A DNA stretch of 64,000 bases from Cepaea nemoralis (GCA_014155875.1 JACEFZ010027745.1:125001-189000), one strand, 5' to 3'. Counted from the stretch's first letter, positions 21,731 through 30,990 are shown. Notes: generated by a model not told the origin, from the letters alone. Made by a program: numbers and translations.

Positions 21731-22067
21731 CTACTGTGGGAGACTACATGCATATACTTCATGATTTACTTAACCACTGTGTGAGACTACATGCATACAC
21801 TTCATGATTTACTTAACTATTGTGTGAGACTACAAGAATATACGTCATGATTTACTTAACTACTGTGTGAGACTACATGCATACACTTCATGATTTACTT
21901 AACTACTGTGTGAGACTACATGCATACACTTCATGATTTACTTAACTACTGTGTGAGACTACATGCATACACTTCATGATTTACTTAACTACTGTGTGAG
22001 ACTACATGCATACACTTCATGATTTACTTAACTACTGTGTGAGATTACATGCATACACTTTATTTTT
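21731..22067 (+). repeat. 43-bp satellite array
   Basis: About eight units of ACTACTGTGTGAGACTACAT, GCATACACTTCATGATTTAC. The marker AACTACTGTG at 21901 and 21944 fixes the period at 43 bp. Decayed units continue at 22299-22375, 27640-27858 and 28190-28290, so this array was the landing site for SINE S2b and the X/Y LINE complex. Confidence 0.9.
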
Positions 22068-22069
22068 GT

Positions 22070-22299
22070 TCGCATATCCTTTACAGGACATCGCTTTCAA
22101 CATCAGCATCTTTCAGCTGACAGTTGATTTCTTGGCAAGATTACTCTCAGTTGTTTTCTATTGCTTTCTGAGCGACCGGCTCATGTGATTTACCGACGCG
22201 GAGAGAACCGTTACCAATTTTCGCGCACGTCACGTTACTCGCGAGAGTATACGGGATTACGGAGAAAGTCGTGTAACTCCTAGACCAGGGAGACCGGCA
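22070..22299 (-). mobile_element. tRNA-derived SINE S2, copy b
   Basis: Inserted in the 43-bp satellite, with CATGCATACACT on both sides (satellite sequence that may also be the target duplication). The 3' end at the left is CATATCCTTTACAGGACATC; middle TTTCTGAGCGACCGGCTCA; head at the right, read on the minus strand, with GAGTTACACGACTTTCTCCG. The tRNA-like boxes are degraded compared with copies c and d. Confidence 0.65.
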
Positions 22300-22373
22300 T
22301 GCATACACTGGTTGGCTTAATTAACTACAGATTGAAACAACATACATACGCTATTTTTCTTAATTAACTACAG

Positions 22374-23938
22374 ATTGATTCTCCATAGATCTCGGTCTTT
22401 GGTTTTCTGGATCAACTCTATCGTTGATATCGCTCCATGCCACCGTCGCAATTCATCCAGCATCATTTCTCTTGGTCTGCCTCTATCTTTCTACCCCTCG
22501 ATCTTTCCAGTTGTCACGATGTTCTCCAATGCCTCTCTTCTCATCACATGACCAAAAAAAGTTGTTTGTCTCTTTCTTATTGTTGTATATAATGTTCTAG
22601 TTTCTTCTTCTTCTTCTATTATTCGCATTTTTTGCCCATGCCTTTATAATGCATATCTTTTATATTGTTGCTGTTCTCTGTTAGCCTTGAATGATATGTG
22701 AATGAAATAATGTATGAAAGAGAGTGATAGAAGGGCAGAATGTTAGACGGGCCTGCGTGCCCAATTCTTAACCCTTTGAAAATAAAGTTTGTTCGTTCGT
22801 TCGTTCTTCTTCTTCTGCTGCGTTCATCCGGAGTTTTTTTTTTCTTTTCCGGACGTGATTGCGTTGTGCCTGTTTACAGCAGAGCTGCGTTCTTTCGCCG
22901 TTATGCCGACACATCCGACTTCTGCGGTAATGATCTAGTTTCATTAGCCTCTGTCCGGCATTCGTTGTTAGTTACTTAAAGTCCAAGGAATTCGCAAAAT
23001 TCGTCTCACGAACCACATTTTTGTTGCTTCCTATCTTCTCCTAATTTGTTCATTTACATTCCAAGATTCATAGCCATACAGCAAAACAGGTTCTATATAG
23101 CACCTCAGCACTCTCTTTCTTACATTCAATGACATTAACTTATTGCATAAGATATGCTTAATTTTCTGACATGCAGCCTTTGCTTGCTCTATTCTGCTCT
23201 TAATCTCTTGTGCATCTTCCATCTGATGTTATAAATGTCTCTAGATATTTAAAACTATCCACTTGGTGAAGAATGTTCCCTTCTATCTCTATTTCAAATT
23301 TGGGTGTTACCTGTTTCTTTGATATCCCCATTGTTACTGTTTTCTTGATATTCAAAGATAGTCCTTTCTTTGCACTTTCTGTTACTACAATGTCCAACAG
23401 TTGTTATAGATCTTTTGCATTATCCGCCATCAATACTGTGTCATCTGCATAGCGTATATTATTTATATTATAACCTCCGAATATTATTCCTGGCTTTTCT
23501 TTGATTTCTCTCCTTATTACTTCACTATAGAGGGAGAAGAGATCCGATGACAAAACACATCCCTGTTCATAAATTCTTTTTTATTTCCCATTTTAATTGC
23601 CGCTATTGGGGTCCAGTGAATATTTTTATTTTATTTTTCTGCGATCTTTCCCATCAATGTTAATATCTTCCAACATTTTAATCAGTTCATCATGTTTTAC
23701 TTTATCAAATACCTTAGTATAGTCGATGAAGAACAAATATATGTCTTTCTTTGTCTCTATTGATATTTCTAATAGTGTCCGTAATATATATATTGCCTTG
23801 TTTGTACCTTTTCCTTCCTCAAATCCACACTGTTCTTTGTCAATTTCCATTTTTTTTTTCTTGTTCTTCTCATTATAATTCTGAGTAGAAGCTTAGTGAC
23901 ATGATTTACCCCAAATTCTCCCATTACTTCTAATTCTT
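22374..23938 (-). pseudogene. LINE X1, C-terminal part (3' side of a split element)
   Basis: Minus-strand remains of a reverse transcriptase closely matching X2 (49.4-50.9 kb): I-T-K-L-L-L-R-I-I-M-R-R-T-R-K-K; Y-I-L-R-T-L with I-D-Y-T-K-V-F-D-K-V-K-H-D (motif A); the thumb/C-terminal region with V-L-L-Y-G-Y-E-S-W; and the G-R-P-R-E-M-M-L-D end. Compared with X2 it lacks the block between G-E-F-G-V-N and H-V-T-K. Several frameshifts and stops. The last ~28 bp of the family 3' end are missing. Its 5' continuation is at 27469-27640, beyond LINE Y. Confidence 0.85.
22605..22933 (+). mobile_element. 329-bp insertion with 9-bp TSD inside LINE X1
   Basis: Flanked by perfect TCTAGTTTC duplications (22596-22604 and 22934-22942) that interrupt the X1 C-terminal coding sequence. 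It contains AATGTTAGACGGGCCTGCGT, a polyadenylation-like AATAAA and a (GTTC)n run (about 22794-22806). The same 3' end recurs at 29316-29385. About 125 bp of unrelated sequence lie between the GTTC run and the right duplication, so the insertion may be composite. Confidence 0.75.
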
Positions 23939-26325
23939 TGGAAATTCTGTCCATGTAGATATTAAATAGCAGGGGAGAGAGCACACATCCCTGTCTCACT
24001 CAGAGGTGTTTCCAAGGCACCAGGGCCGGGTTATATACTGGCCAAGACCTATTGAAGCGTCCTCGCCGAGCGTCCTGGGCAACAGGTGCCTTCGGGGTCC
24101 TGGCTGAAGTCAATAGGATCGCCGATTCCTCCGAAGTCGGAGAGTGTCTGCCTGTATGGCGAGGAACCACCAGTCTGCACACCAATAAGCCAGACATGGG
24201 ACAACGGATACTCATGCAAACCTCAGGTCCTGTATGACATCACACCGATGTTGGACAACAGGATGCCTTCATCCGACATACAGGACTTTGCGTTGGAGCT
24301 CAAGCCAATGAACACAAGCAAGCAAGCAAGCACTCCTGTATTGACTGTGAACATATCTGATATACCTTCTTGTGTTCTTACTGCACTTCGGCTCGAGTGG
24401 TACATGGCTATGATGTTTTCTAGCAGTTGCCCTTGTATCCCATGGTCTTCAAGGAAGGTCCATAATTTGTATCTGTCTACTCTGTCAAAAGCCTTTTCCT
24501 GATCTACAAACACAATATTCTGATGGTCACTATATTCAATAGTTTTTTTTCCACATATGTGTCTAATTGTATATAGTGCTTCAGTGCAACTTTTACCTTT
24601 CCGAAAACCGAATTGTACTTTGCTTAACTTCTGTTCAACTATGGGTCTAGCTCTTTGTTCCAATAGTTTTTGATACATTTTCCCTATATGGCTCAGGAGT
24701 GATATACCTCTGTATGTTTCGCACTCTCTCATATTGCCTGTCTCTTTCCATATTGGTACTATTATTGCCTGTTGCCAATTATCTGGGACTTTTCTTTCTT
24801 CCCATGCTATATTAAAAAAGTCTTGTTAGCCATTTAACTCCCATTTTCCCACAGGCCTGAATATCTTCTGTGGTTATTCCATCTGGACCTGGTGATTTGT
24901 TTTTAGGACTTTACTGTATAACTGCTATGACTTCTGCAGGGGTGAAATTTGGTTTTTGCTGTCCCTGACTTTTAGGCACAAAAGTGAGGTTTCCTATGTT
25001 ATGAGTGGGGTTAAGTAGTTCTTGAAAGTATTCTGCCCACCTTGCTAGTCTTTGTTGTGGATTAAATATCGGTATACCTCTTTTGCTATTTATGGTGGTG
25101 GTTGGGTTGTAGCATGCATCTCTGTTTCTCATTGTGTTGACACGTTTATAAAATTCTCTTGGGCAGTCTTTGCTAAGGGTCGCCATCTGTTCACGATATA
25201 TTCTCCAGGATTCATCTTTAGATGCTCTAATTGTTCGTTTGGCATTACGTCGTGCTATTCTATAAGTAACATAATCTTGTTCAGATTTAGTTGTGATCCA
25301 CTTTTTGAACGCTACCTTCTTTTTGAATATGCTATCTTTAACTTCGTTATTCCACCAGACTGTTCTTAATCTGTTGTCCTGTCCTACTTTCTTTGTTCCA
25401 CATTTATTTTCCAGTGTGTCGAGCATGGCAGCCTTGAAAATTGTCCATTCCTTATCTACGCTTGAGTGGTTATCAGGGATGTTCTTATGTAGGTTTTGTT
25501 TTTATTTCTTGATTGAATTCGTCTTTAACCGTATTTTCCTGAAGCTTCCTATAATTGATGACATATTGTGTTACCTGTTTGTTTCTTATTTTCCTGTATG
25601 TTCAAATCATTTTTATTATGACTGGTTTGTGATCAGTATCAACATCTGCATTTGGGAGTGCTCTTGAATCTAATAGTAGTCTTCTGTCTGATTTCCTAAT
25701 TAGAATAAAGTCAATTTGAGATGTTTGGTCTATGTCATTCCATTTATACCAGGTTTTGGTGTGGCTACAACAATGTTGAAAAAACTATTTGATATTATTA
25801 GTCCGTGTTCGGAGCATATGTTGAGTAGATGTTGACCATTGCTGTTACATTCAGTCTCTGTGTCGCTGAATTGCCTCATGCATTCATCCCACGGTGTCTT
25901 CGTGTGCCTTTCGTTGTCCGTTGAAATCACCCATCACAATAAGTTCATCTGTCTCCCTCACATTATTTAACGTGTCTTCAAGTTTATCAAAATACTCGTC
26001 TTTGTCTTCGTCGCTGTAAGTGTCGTTACATGGGGTGTATGTGTGTATAAAAGTTGTTGTTCTATTTCCTTCTTTTATCTGTACTAGTATTATCCTTTCC
26101 AATGTAAATTTAGTGTTGATAATGGCTTTCGCTTTGTCTGGATGTACCAAAAAACCCACTCCATATTTAGCTGTAGCTCTCTGGTCGACGCCACTCCATA
26201 TAAGAACGTAACCTTCATGTGTTCGTTTCGTGTTCTGCCCCTTTCTCCTAGTATCTGCGAGTCCTAATATTTCAATATTTGATTTTTTCATAAACTCTAC
26301 GAGAGCTGGTTCCTTATATCTTTTT
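23939..26325 (-). pseudogene. LINE Y, inverted 5' part: endonuclease plus RT N-terminal half
   Basis: Reading leftward from 26325: apurinic-type endonuclease (I-E-I-L-G-L-A-D-T-R, G-V-G-F-L-V, M-G-D-F-N-G; frameshift near 25.9 kb; I-D-F-I-L-I-R-K; D-T-D-H-K-P-V near 25.65 kb), a linker (24911-25426), then reverse transcriptase (S-P-G-P-D-G-I; Y-R-G-I-S-L-L-S-H; Q-F-G-F-R-K-G-K-S; F-V-D-Q-E-K-A-F-D-R-V motif A; R-Q-G-C-V-L-S-P-L-L-F-N). It stops at M-D-R-I-S-K-E, adjacent to the 13-bp target duplication ACTTCTAATTCTT (23926-23938; partner 27469-27481). The rest of the RT is in the opposite orientation at 26586-27411. A CAAG-tailed element interrupts it between T-G-V and R-Q-G. Confidence 0.85.
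24002..24330 (+). mobile_element. CAAG-tailed SINE-like element, copy C
   Basis: 329 bp inserted in the Y reverse transcriptase between residues T-G-V and R-Q-G. CACTC occurs on both sides (23997-24001 and 24331-24335), a short target duplication. It starts AGAGGTGTTTCCAAGGCACC and ends with AAGCAAGCAAGCAAG, so the plus strand is the tail-sense strand. This copy proves mobility: removing one duplication and the insert restores the RT reading frame. Confidence 0.9.
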
Positions 26326-26585
26326 TAATTAAGTACAGACTGAGACGACACACAATTGCTATTTAATTTAGTTAAACACATCTTGAGACTATGTGAATAC
26401 ACTGTTTACCATGCATGTTACAAAATCAATGATACTACTCACAGAGACAATCAGATACTGATCTAGAATTTCCCCATAGATAACACAAAGACAGTCTTTG
26501 CACAGTGCATGAAACCCCCGACAAGAATACCAGAATCACACATGCACATATTTGGAGATTGTGGAGGGTAAGGGGGGGGGGGGTC
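26326..26585 (+). repeat. 260-bp filler matching 28225-28530
   Basis: Begins with decayed 43-bp satellite (AAGTACAGACTGAGACGACA) and runs through ACAGAGACAATCAGATACTG, ATCTAGAATTTCCCCATAG and GTGGAGGGTAAGG to a poly-G run. The same order occurs at 28225-28530, where a 37-bp poly-C is inserted. It lies exactly between the two oppositely oriented halves of LINE Y. Confidence 0.85.
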
Positions 26586-27408
26586 TCTGTTACTGATAAT
26601 GTAGAACTCTTTACTCCAGATGAAACAACTGATCCACAGGAAATAAATGAACTTCTATTTGCAGACGATCAATGCCTGTTTTATAGCGACGAGGGCAGAC
26701 TGAAAATCCTATTAATAATCTGAGTTCAACATGCAGAATATACAATATGAGCATAAATACAGCCAAAACCGAAGCAATGCGAGTTAGCAGATCGACGGGC
26801 CCACTAAGTATAGAGATAAATAGCACAACTCTGAAACAAGTTAAAGAATTCAAATATCTTGGAAGCATGATCACATAAGATGGCAGATTAGACAGAGAAA
26901 TTAAAATCAGATGTCAAAAAACTAGTGCACTTACATATCAACTATCACCCTTACTGAAACATCCAAATATACCAATGCTGGCAAAACGACAGATAATAAA
27001 CAGCATATTTACACAACCCTTTGCTACCAATTTCAGACCTGGACTTTATCCAAATTACACCTTCGCAAAATCAACACCTGCGAAATGAGATGCCTGAGGA
27101 GAGCTGCCAACTTAACAATCCGAGACCGAGTAAGAAATGCTATTATCAGTCAGACTGTGGGATCAACACGTTGTGTCACATTTATTGAAAGACAGAAGAT
27201 CAAGTGGTTTGGCCATGTCGTTAGAATGCAACACCAGCAGCTACCATCACTGGCCTTACATCTAAGATCATCCGCGACGAGACCACGAGGACGTTCAAGA
27301 AGAAAATGGATTGACGACATCAAAGACATAGTACAATCACACGGAATGTGCCGCCCACCGGGCGCTGGAACGCAAATTATTCCTCCCCACGACGTTTTAC
27401 GGCAGAAG

Positions 27409-27468
<60 letters not shown>
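26586..27468 (+). pseudogene. LINE Y, 3' part: RT catalytic block to C-terminus with (ATG)n tail
   Basis: Plus strand encodes the second half of the Y reverse transcriptase: L-L-F-A-D-D-Q-C-L-F-Y-S-D-E-G (catalytic F-A-D-D), then with frameshifts N-T-A-K-T-E-A-M-R-V, F-K-Y-L-G-S-M-I-T, and the C-terminal C-L-R-R-A-A-N-L-T-I-R-D-R-V, I-K-W-F-G-H-V-V-R-M and R-P-R-G-R-S-R-R-K-W-I-D-D-I. The 3' end is a 57-bp (ATG)n tail (27412-27468) directly abutting the right 13-bp target duplication. It is collinear with the inverted part at 23.9-26.3 kb with no overlap. Confidence 0.85.
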
Positions 27469-27469
<1 letters not shown>

Positions 27470-27640
27470 CTTCTAATTCTTCTATCGTGATTCCATCTGG
27501 TCTAGCTGTTTTTCCTTTCTTCATCGACTTCTTGTTTTAGAATAGGTGGACCTTCTAAGTTACTTTCTTCTGTTAATTCTGCCCTTTCTCTATCATAAAA
27601 GTCTCTTATATAATCATTCTACCTTTTTATTATAGTATCA
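27469..27640 (-). pseudogene. LINE X1, 5' remaining part
   Basis: Minus strand reads M-K-K-G-K-T-A-R-P-D-G-I-T-I-E-E-L-E-V up to the Y insertion point. It matches X2 (M-K-K-G-K-T-A-G-P-D-E-I-T-T-E-E-L-E-V), which continues L-G-E-F-G; the continuation here is at 23938 on the other side of Y. Upstream coding decays into the 43-bp satellite at about 27640, so X1 is 5'-truncated. Confidence 0.85.
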
Positions 27641-27858
27641 TACATACACTAATTGGCTTAATCAACTACAGTGTGAGGCTGTATGCATACACTGGTTGGC
27701 TGAATTAACTACACACATACACTATTTGGCTTAATTAGCTACAGATAGGGACTACACGCATACATTATTTGGATTAATTAACTACAGTGTGAGACTATCT
27801 GCACACACCTTTTGATTTACTTAAGTATAGTTTGAGACTACATGCATATGTGTGGCAA
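27640..27858 (+). repeat. Decayed 43-bp satellite
   Basis: Four to five diverged units (CATACACTGGTTGGC, TTAATTAACTACAG, GTGTGAGACTA). Continuation of the 21.7-kb array on the far side of the X/Y complex. Confidence 0.75.
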
Positions 27859-28165
27859 CTTGCCATCTTGATAGACGATAGTTTGTACAATGACGTTTTG
27901 TCTCTCCATAACACGAAGCCAGGTATGAATGTATGGACTATGTGTTGACCATGCAACATGATCAATCTCTCGGGCTGCCTACTTCACCCCAGAGGAAAGG
28001 TAATGCCAAACCATCTGGAACCTATCGGATCAGCATTGCTTTAACTGCCAGCCTGTCGGAGCTTCCATCCTAGACCAGATGTCCACTAAGACTTAGGGCC
28101 TGGACTGTCCTGCCATGACATTTAGACTTTAGGTTGCATTTCTTCACACTAGGGTAAGACATGTA
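27859..28165 (-). mobile_element. SINE-like repeat S5, copy a (minus)
   Basis: Minus-strand copy of the repeat at 29922-30392. Shared blocks include CAGCCTGTCGGAGCTTCCAT and CCTGCCATGACATTTAGA. Its 3' end at the left contains, on the minus strand, ACAAACTATCGTCTATCAAG; the hairpin arms (27864-27877) keep pairing despite two substitutions. The 5' ~150 bp are missing. Confidence 0.75.
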
Positions 28166-28189
28166 TATAGGCTGGTAGTATTAGGTTTA

Positions 28190-28426
28190 GTCAACTACAG
28201 CGTGATACAATATGCATATACTTTTTGATTTAATTAGGTACAGACTGAGACGACAAACAATTGCTATTTAATTTAGTTAACCATGGCTTGAGAATATGTG
28301 AATACACTGTTTGCCATGCATGTTACACAATCACTGATACTGCTCACAGAGACAATCAGATACTGATCTAGAATTTCCCCATAGATAACACAAAGACAGT
28401 TTCCGCACAGTGCACGAACACCTACC

Positions 28427-28465
<39 letters not shown>

Positions 28466-28532
28466 CGACAAGTATACCAGAATCACACATGCATATATGT
28501 GTAAATTGTGGAGGGTAAGGGGGGGGGGGGGG
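28190..28532 (+). repeat. Partner of the 26326-26585 filler, with 37-bp poly-C
   Basis: Decayed satellite, then the sequence copied at 26.3 kb. A poly-C tract (28428-28464) lies between CACCTACCTC and GCGACAAG where the other copy has only ACCCCCGACAAG. Ends in a poly-G run (28520-28532). Confidence 0.85.
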
Positions 28533-28621
28533 TCTCTGTGGCTGAGGTGTTTAAGCCACCTGCCTCGCGCTCCGAAGATGGTTCCATTCCACGCTCCGTC
28601 ATTAGGTTAATGAGTGCAATT
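28533..28621 (+). mobile_element. tRNA-derived SINE S1, head fragment
   Basis: GTGGCTGAGGTGTTTAAGCC (A-box region), CCTCGCGCTCCGAAGATGG and a decayed B box GGTTCCATTCC, then AATGAGTGCAATTCATGAGG. Matches copies at 16.6 and 63.06 kb; the body is cut short by an S4-type sequence. Confidence 0.65.
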
Positions 28622-28755
28622 CATGAGGCTGACTTTACTTCCCAAGACATATTCTGATAGCCACTATAGGCTGGGCTGACCTGAAAGTTCAAATCAATTT
28701 TTAAAAAATAAGCCGCCCCGATTGTGAATTGTACGCTGGACCACCAGGCCGGCAG
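28622..28755 (-). mobile_element. SINE S4, minus fragment
   Basis: ACTTTACTTCCCAAGACAT and ATAGGCTGGGCTGACCTGAA match the 54.74-kb S4 body. Head region toward the right is poorly conserved. Confidence 0.45.
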
Positions 28756-28835
28756 GCAGGCAGACATGCAGGCAAGCAGACAGCCAGGCAAGCAGACAGG
28801 CAGGCATGCAGGCAAGCTGACAGGCAGGCAGGCAT
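28740..28835. repeat. (CAGG)n/(CAGACAGG)n repeat
   Basis: Imperfect CAGGCAGG and CAAGCAGACAGG runs of about 95 bp, giving a spurious Cys/Leu/Pro minus frame. Confidence 0.85.
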
Positions 28836-28862
28836 AATGTATATTGGTGCTTTCCTCATATT

Positions 28863-28945
28863 TAAGCCGGCTCTGAAAAGGGGTTACAGACGCAATTCCT
28901 AATCACGCATACCTCATTAGAGACACAACTGCGACGATTTGCGGC
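28863..28945 (+). mobile_element. SINE S2, head fragment (plus)
   Basis: GGGGTTACAGACGCAATTCC and TAATCACGCATACCTCATTA match the head of the S2 copy at 52308-52517. It faces the minus-strand S2c copy that begins 50 bp downstream. Confidence 0.55.
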
Positions 28946-28992
28946 GAACTCGGCAACTGAGCAGACCGTCGTGTGTTGTGTTCTACACAATG

Positions 28993-29196
28993 GTATATCC
29001 TTTACAGGACGCCGCAGTCAACTCCATATTAGTTTAGTATTTGTAATTTCTTGGCAAGTCTACGTTCTGGCACTCATAGCCGTATGAAACCAATGTAAGG
29101 CGGTCTGGTTCCAAATCGCCCACATCTGTGTTTCGAACGCGGTATGCGGGATTGCGATTTGCCATCGTAACACCTTGGCCACTGCGATGGCGTTGA
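28993..29196 (-). mobile_element. tRNA-derived SINE S2, copy c (best head)
   Basis: On the minus strand the head reads CGCAGTGGCCAAGGTGTTAC (A box) and GCGTTCGAAACAC (B box), spaced as in a tRNA gene. The 3' end (left, plus strand) is TATATCCTTTACAGGACGCC. Body contains CTTGGCAAGTCTACGTTC. The S2 copies at 14.7, 22.1, 52.3 and 61.5 kb share this order. Confidence 0.75.
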
Positions 29197-29315
29197 TTCA
29201 TATCAATATAATACTCATTGTTTATATTCAAAGCATTCATCTGATATTTGTTTTTTCTACGTTAGTGTAACACGTACAACAGATAATTGATGTACCAAAG
29301 ATGAGTGATTGGAAC

Positions 29316-29385
29316 GGCCGAATGTAAGACGGGCCTGTGTGCTTATTTTGTGACGCTTTAAAATAAAGATCGTTTGTTCATTCGT
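29316..29385 (+). mobile_element. Retroposon 3' end with AATAAA and GTTC-rich tail
   Basis: GAATGTAAGACGGGCCTGTG, TTTAAAATAAAGATCG and TTCATTCGTTCG parallel the end inside the 22605-22933 insertion. Only the last ~70 bp are shared. Probably a 3' end of an unidentified LINE or SINE. Confidence 0.55.
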
Positions 29386-29769
29386 TCGATTTAAACTCAT
29401 AACCACCGGCAAGCATGTTAACCACAGCTCTGTCGCGGCTTCCGGTTATATGGTGCTAACCCATAAATTTACCCCCACCGGGGTTCTATGGGTGATGGCA
29501 TCGGCATACCGCCTGCACTCACACACAAGGTAATGAACCATACACTCTTGAGCCTTAACTAAACTAATTATCCAGCACCCCTTTTATTGATTGCGTGTGA
29601 CAGTTTTCAGGTTCTAGAATTTTCTGTTTCGTTTCCGCTTGAGTACACACAAGCCTTGGCGTGCTCGCTTACCGGGGTCTTTGGTTAATCCTAGTGGCAG
29701 AGAGATTACTGGCAACTTGCTTACCTCACTCTCTGCTAGGTAAAGTAACATTCTGTAACGGGGAATGTT

Positions 29770-29772
<3 letters not shown>

Positions 29773-29864
<92 letters not shown>

Positions 29865-29880
29865 ATATATATATATATAT
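29773..29880. repeat. (CT)n(AT)n compound microsatellite
   Basis: About 43 bp of CT followed by about 66 bp of TA. ATTCTATAACGGGCAATGTT then repeats the TTCTGTAACGGGGAATGTT that precedes the tract. Confidence 0.95.
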
Positions 29881-29921
29881 AACATTCTATAACGGGCAAT
29901 GTTGCAGTCTATATACATAAC

Positions 29922-30392
29922 AATGTGTCAGGTCTTAGTCATATAAGATAGTAGACAGTACTACCTTCTTTCTGTTAGCGTTGTATGTTGGGCGACTCTC
30001 ACCAAGTCCGACGCCCCACATTGTGCCAACGGCTTCGGGCTGAGGGGTGAAATTCCGAGGGTACAAGCCCTACCCTAGTGCTAGGAAATGCAACCTAAAA
30101 ACTAAATGTCATGGTAGGGCAGACCAGGCCCTAAACTTTGGCCGATAACTGGTCTAGGATGGAAGTCTGACAGGCGGCCAGTTAGAGCATTGCTTTGCTG
30201 ATCCGGCAGCTTCTGGAACGTGTCTTGTTCTATATGTATTGGTGTTACCTTTTCTCTGAAGACAACCTAAACAGGCCGAGAAAGGGGTCATGCTGCATGG
30301 ACAACACATGTTCTATAAATTCAGCTTGGATTTTTTGTTATGGAGAGTTATAACTCCATTTTACAAACTATCGTCTGTCAAGACGCAAGGTT
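29922..30392 (+). mobile_element. SINE-like repeat S5, copy b (most complete)
   Basis: About 470 bp, starting near GTGTCAGGTCTTAGTC and ending ACAAACTATCGTCTGTCAAG plus ACGCAAGG. Homologous over most of its length to 48625-49054 (inverted) and over the 3' 300 bp to 27859-28165 (inverted). The 3' end forms CGTCT-GTCA-AGACG (30372-30385), the same stem-loop that ends LINE W. No open reading frame is conserved. The head is not clearly tRNA-like, so its promoter type is open. Confidence 0.75.
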
Positions 30393-30518
30393 TCAATCAT
30401 GACAATGTGACATTCTTTAACGGGCAATGTTACAACACACTCTACATATGAAAACATTCTATACGTGCTCTATTCCAGTTTATACACAAAACTGCCTAAC
30501 ATTTCGTCCGTCTCAATA

Positions 30519-30990
30519 GTTAGTTAGTTAGTTAGTCTTTGCTGTTAAGCCTAATAGGGCAGAAGTCATGGCTCTCCATGTCTGGCGGTTTGCTGCTACC
30601 TATTGTAGATCCTGGATGTTCACTTGGCCGTTGAATGAGCCTTCTCTGATGATGGTTCTACGCAGGGTTTCTTTTGGTCTTCCCCGTTTTCTTTTCCCTA
30701 CTGGTGACCATAAGAGGGTTTGGTTGGGGAGTCTGGTCTTGTCCATACTGAGTACATGGCCGATGTAGTTCCAACGGCGTTTTCTTATAAAATTGGACAC
30801 AATGTCTTGCTTAATCTCTTGTCTTATTTGTGTATGTCTCAATGGTTACCTGTTGTTAAATCGTATTAATTTCGAAATGTACTTTATGTTTATGCAGTTG
30901 AATGGATGTTTGTTTATTGTTTGTCTACTGATGAAATATAGATCCGCAACGTTTATTTCGTTACTTGTTATTGTGCTCTTGTAAAGCTAA
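30519..30990 (-). pseudogene. LINE family V, C-terminal fragment with (AACT)n tail
   Basis: Minus-strand coding for the end of a non-LTR retrotransposon: Q-I-R-Q-E-I-K-Q-D-I-V-S-N-F-I-R-K-R-R-W-N-Y-I-G-H-V-L, then P-V-G-K-R-K-R-G-R-P-K-E-T-L-R-R-T. The tail at the left (plus strand TTAGTTAGTTAGTTAG) is (AACT)n in sense. Upstream (30840-30990) is degenerate with several stops, and the RT domain is absent. Confidence 0.75.
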
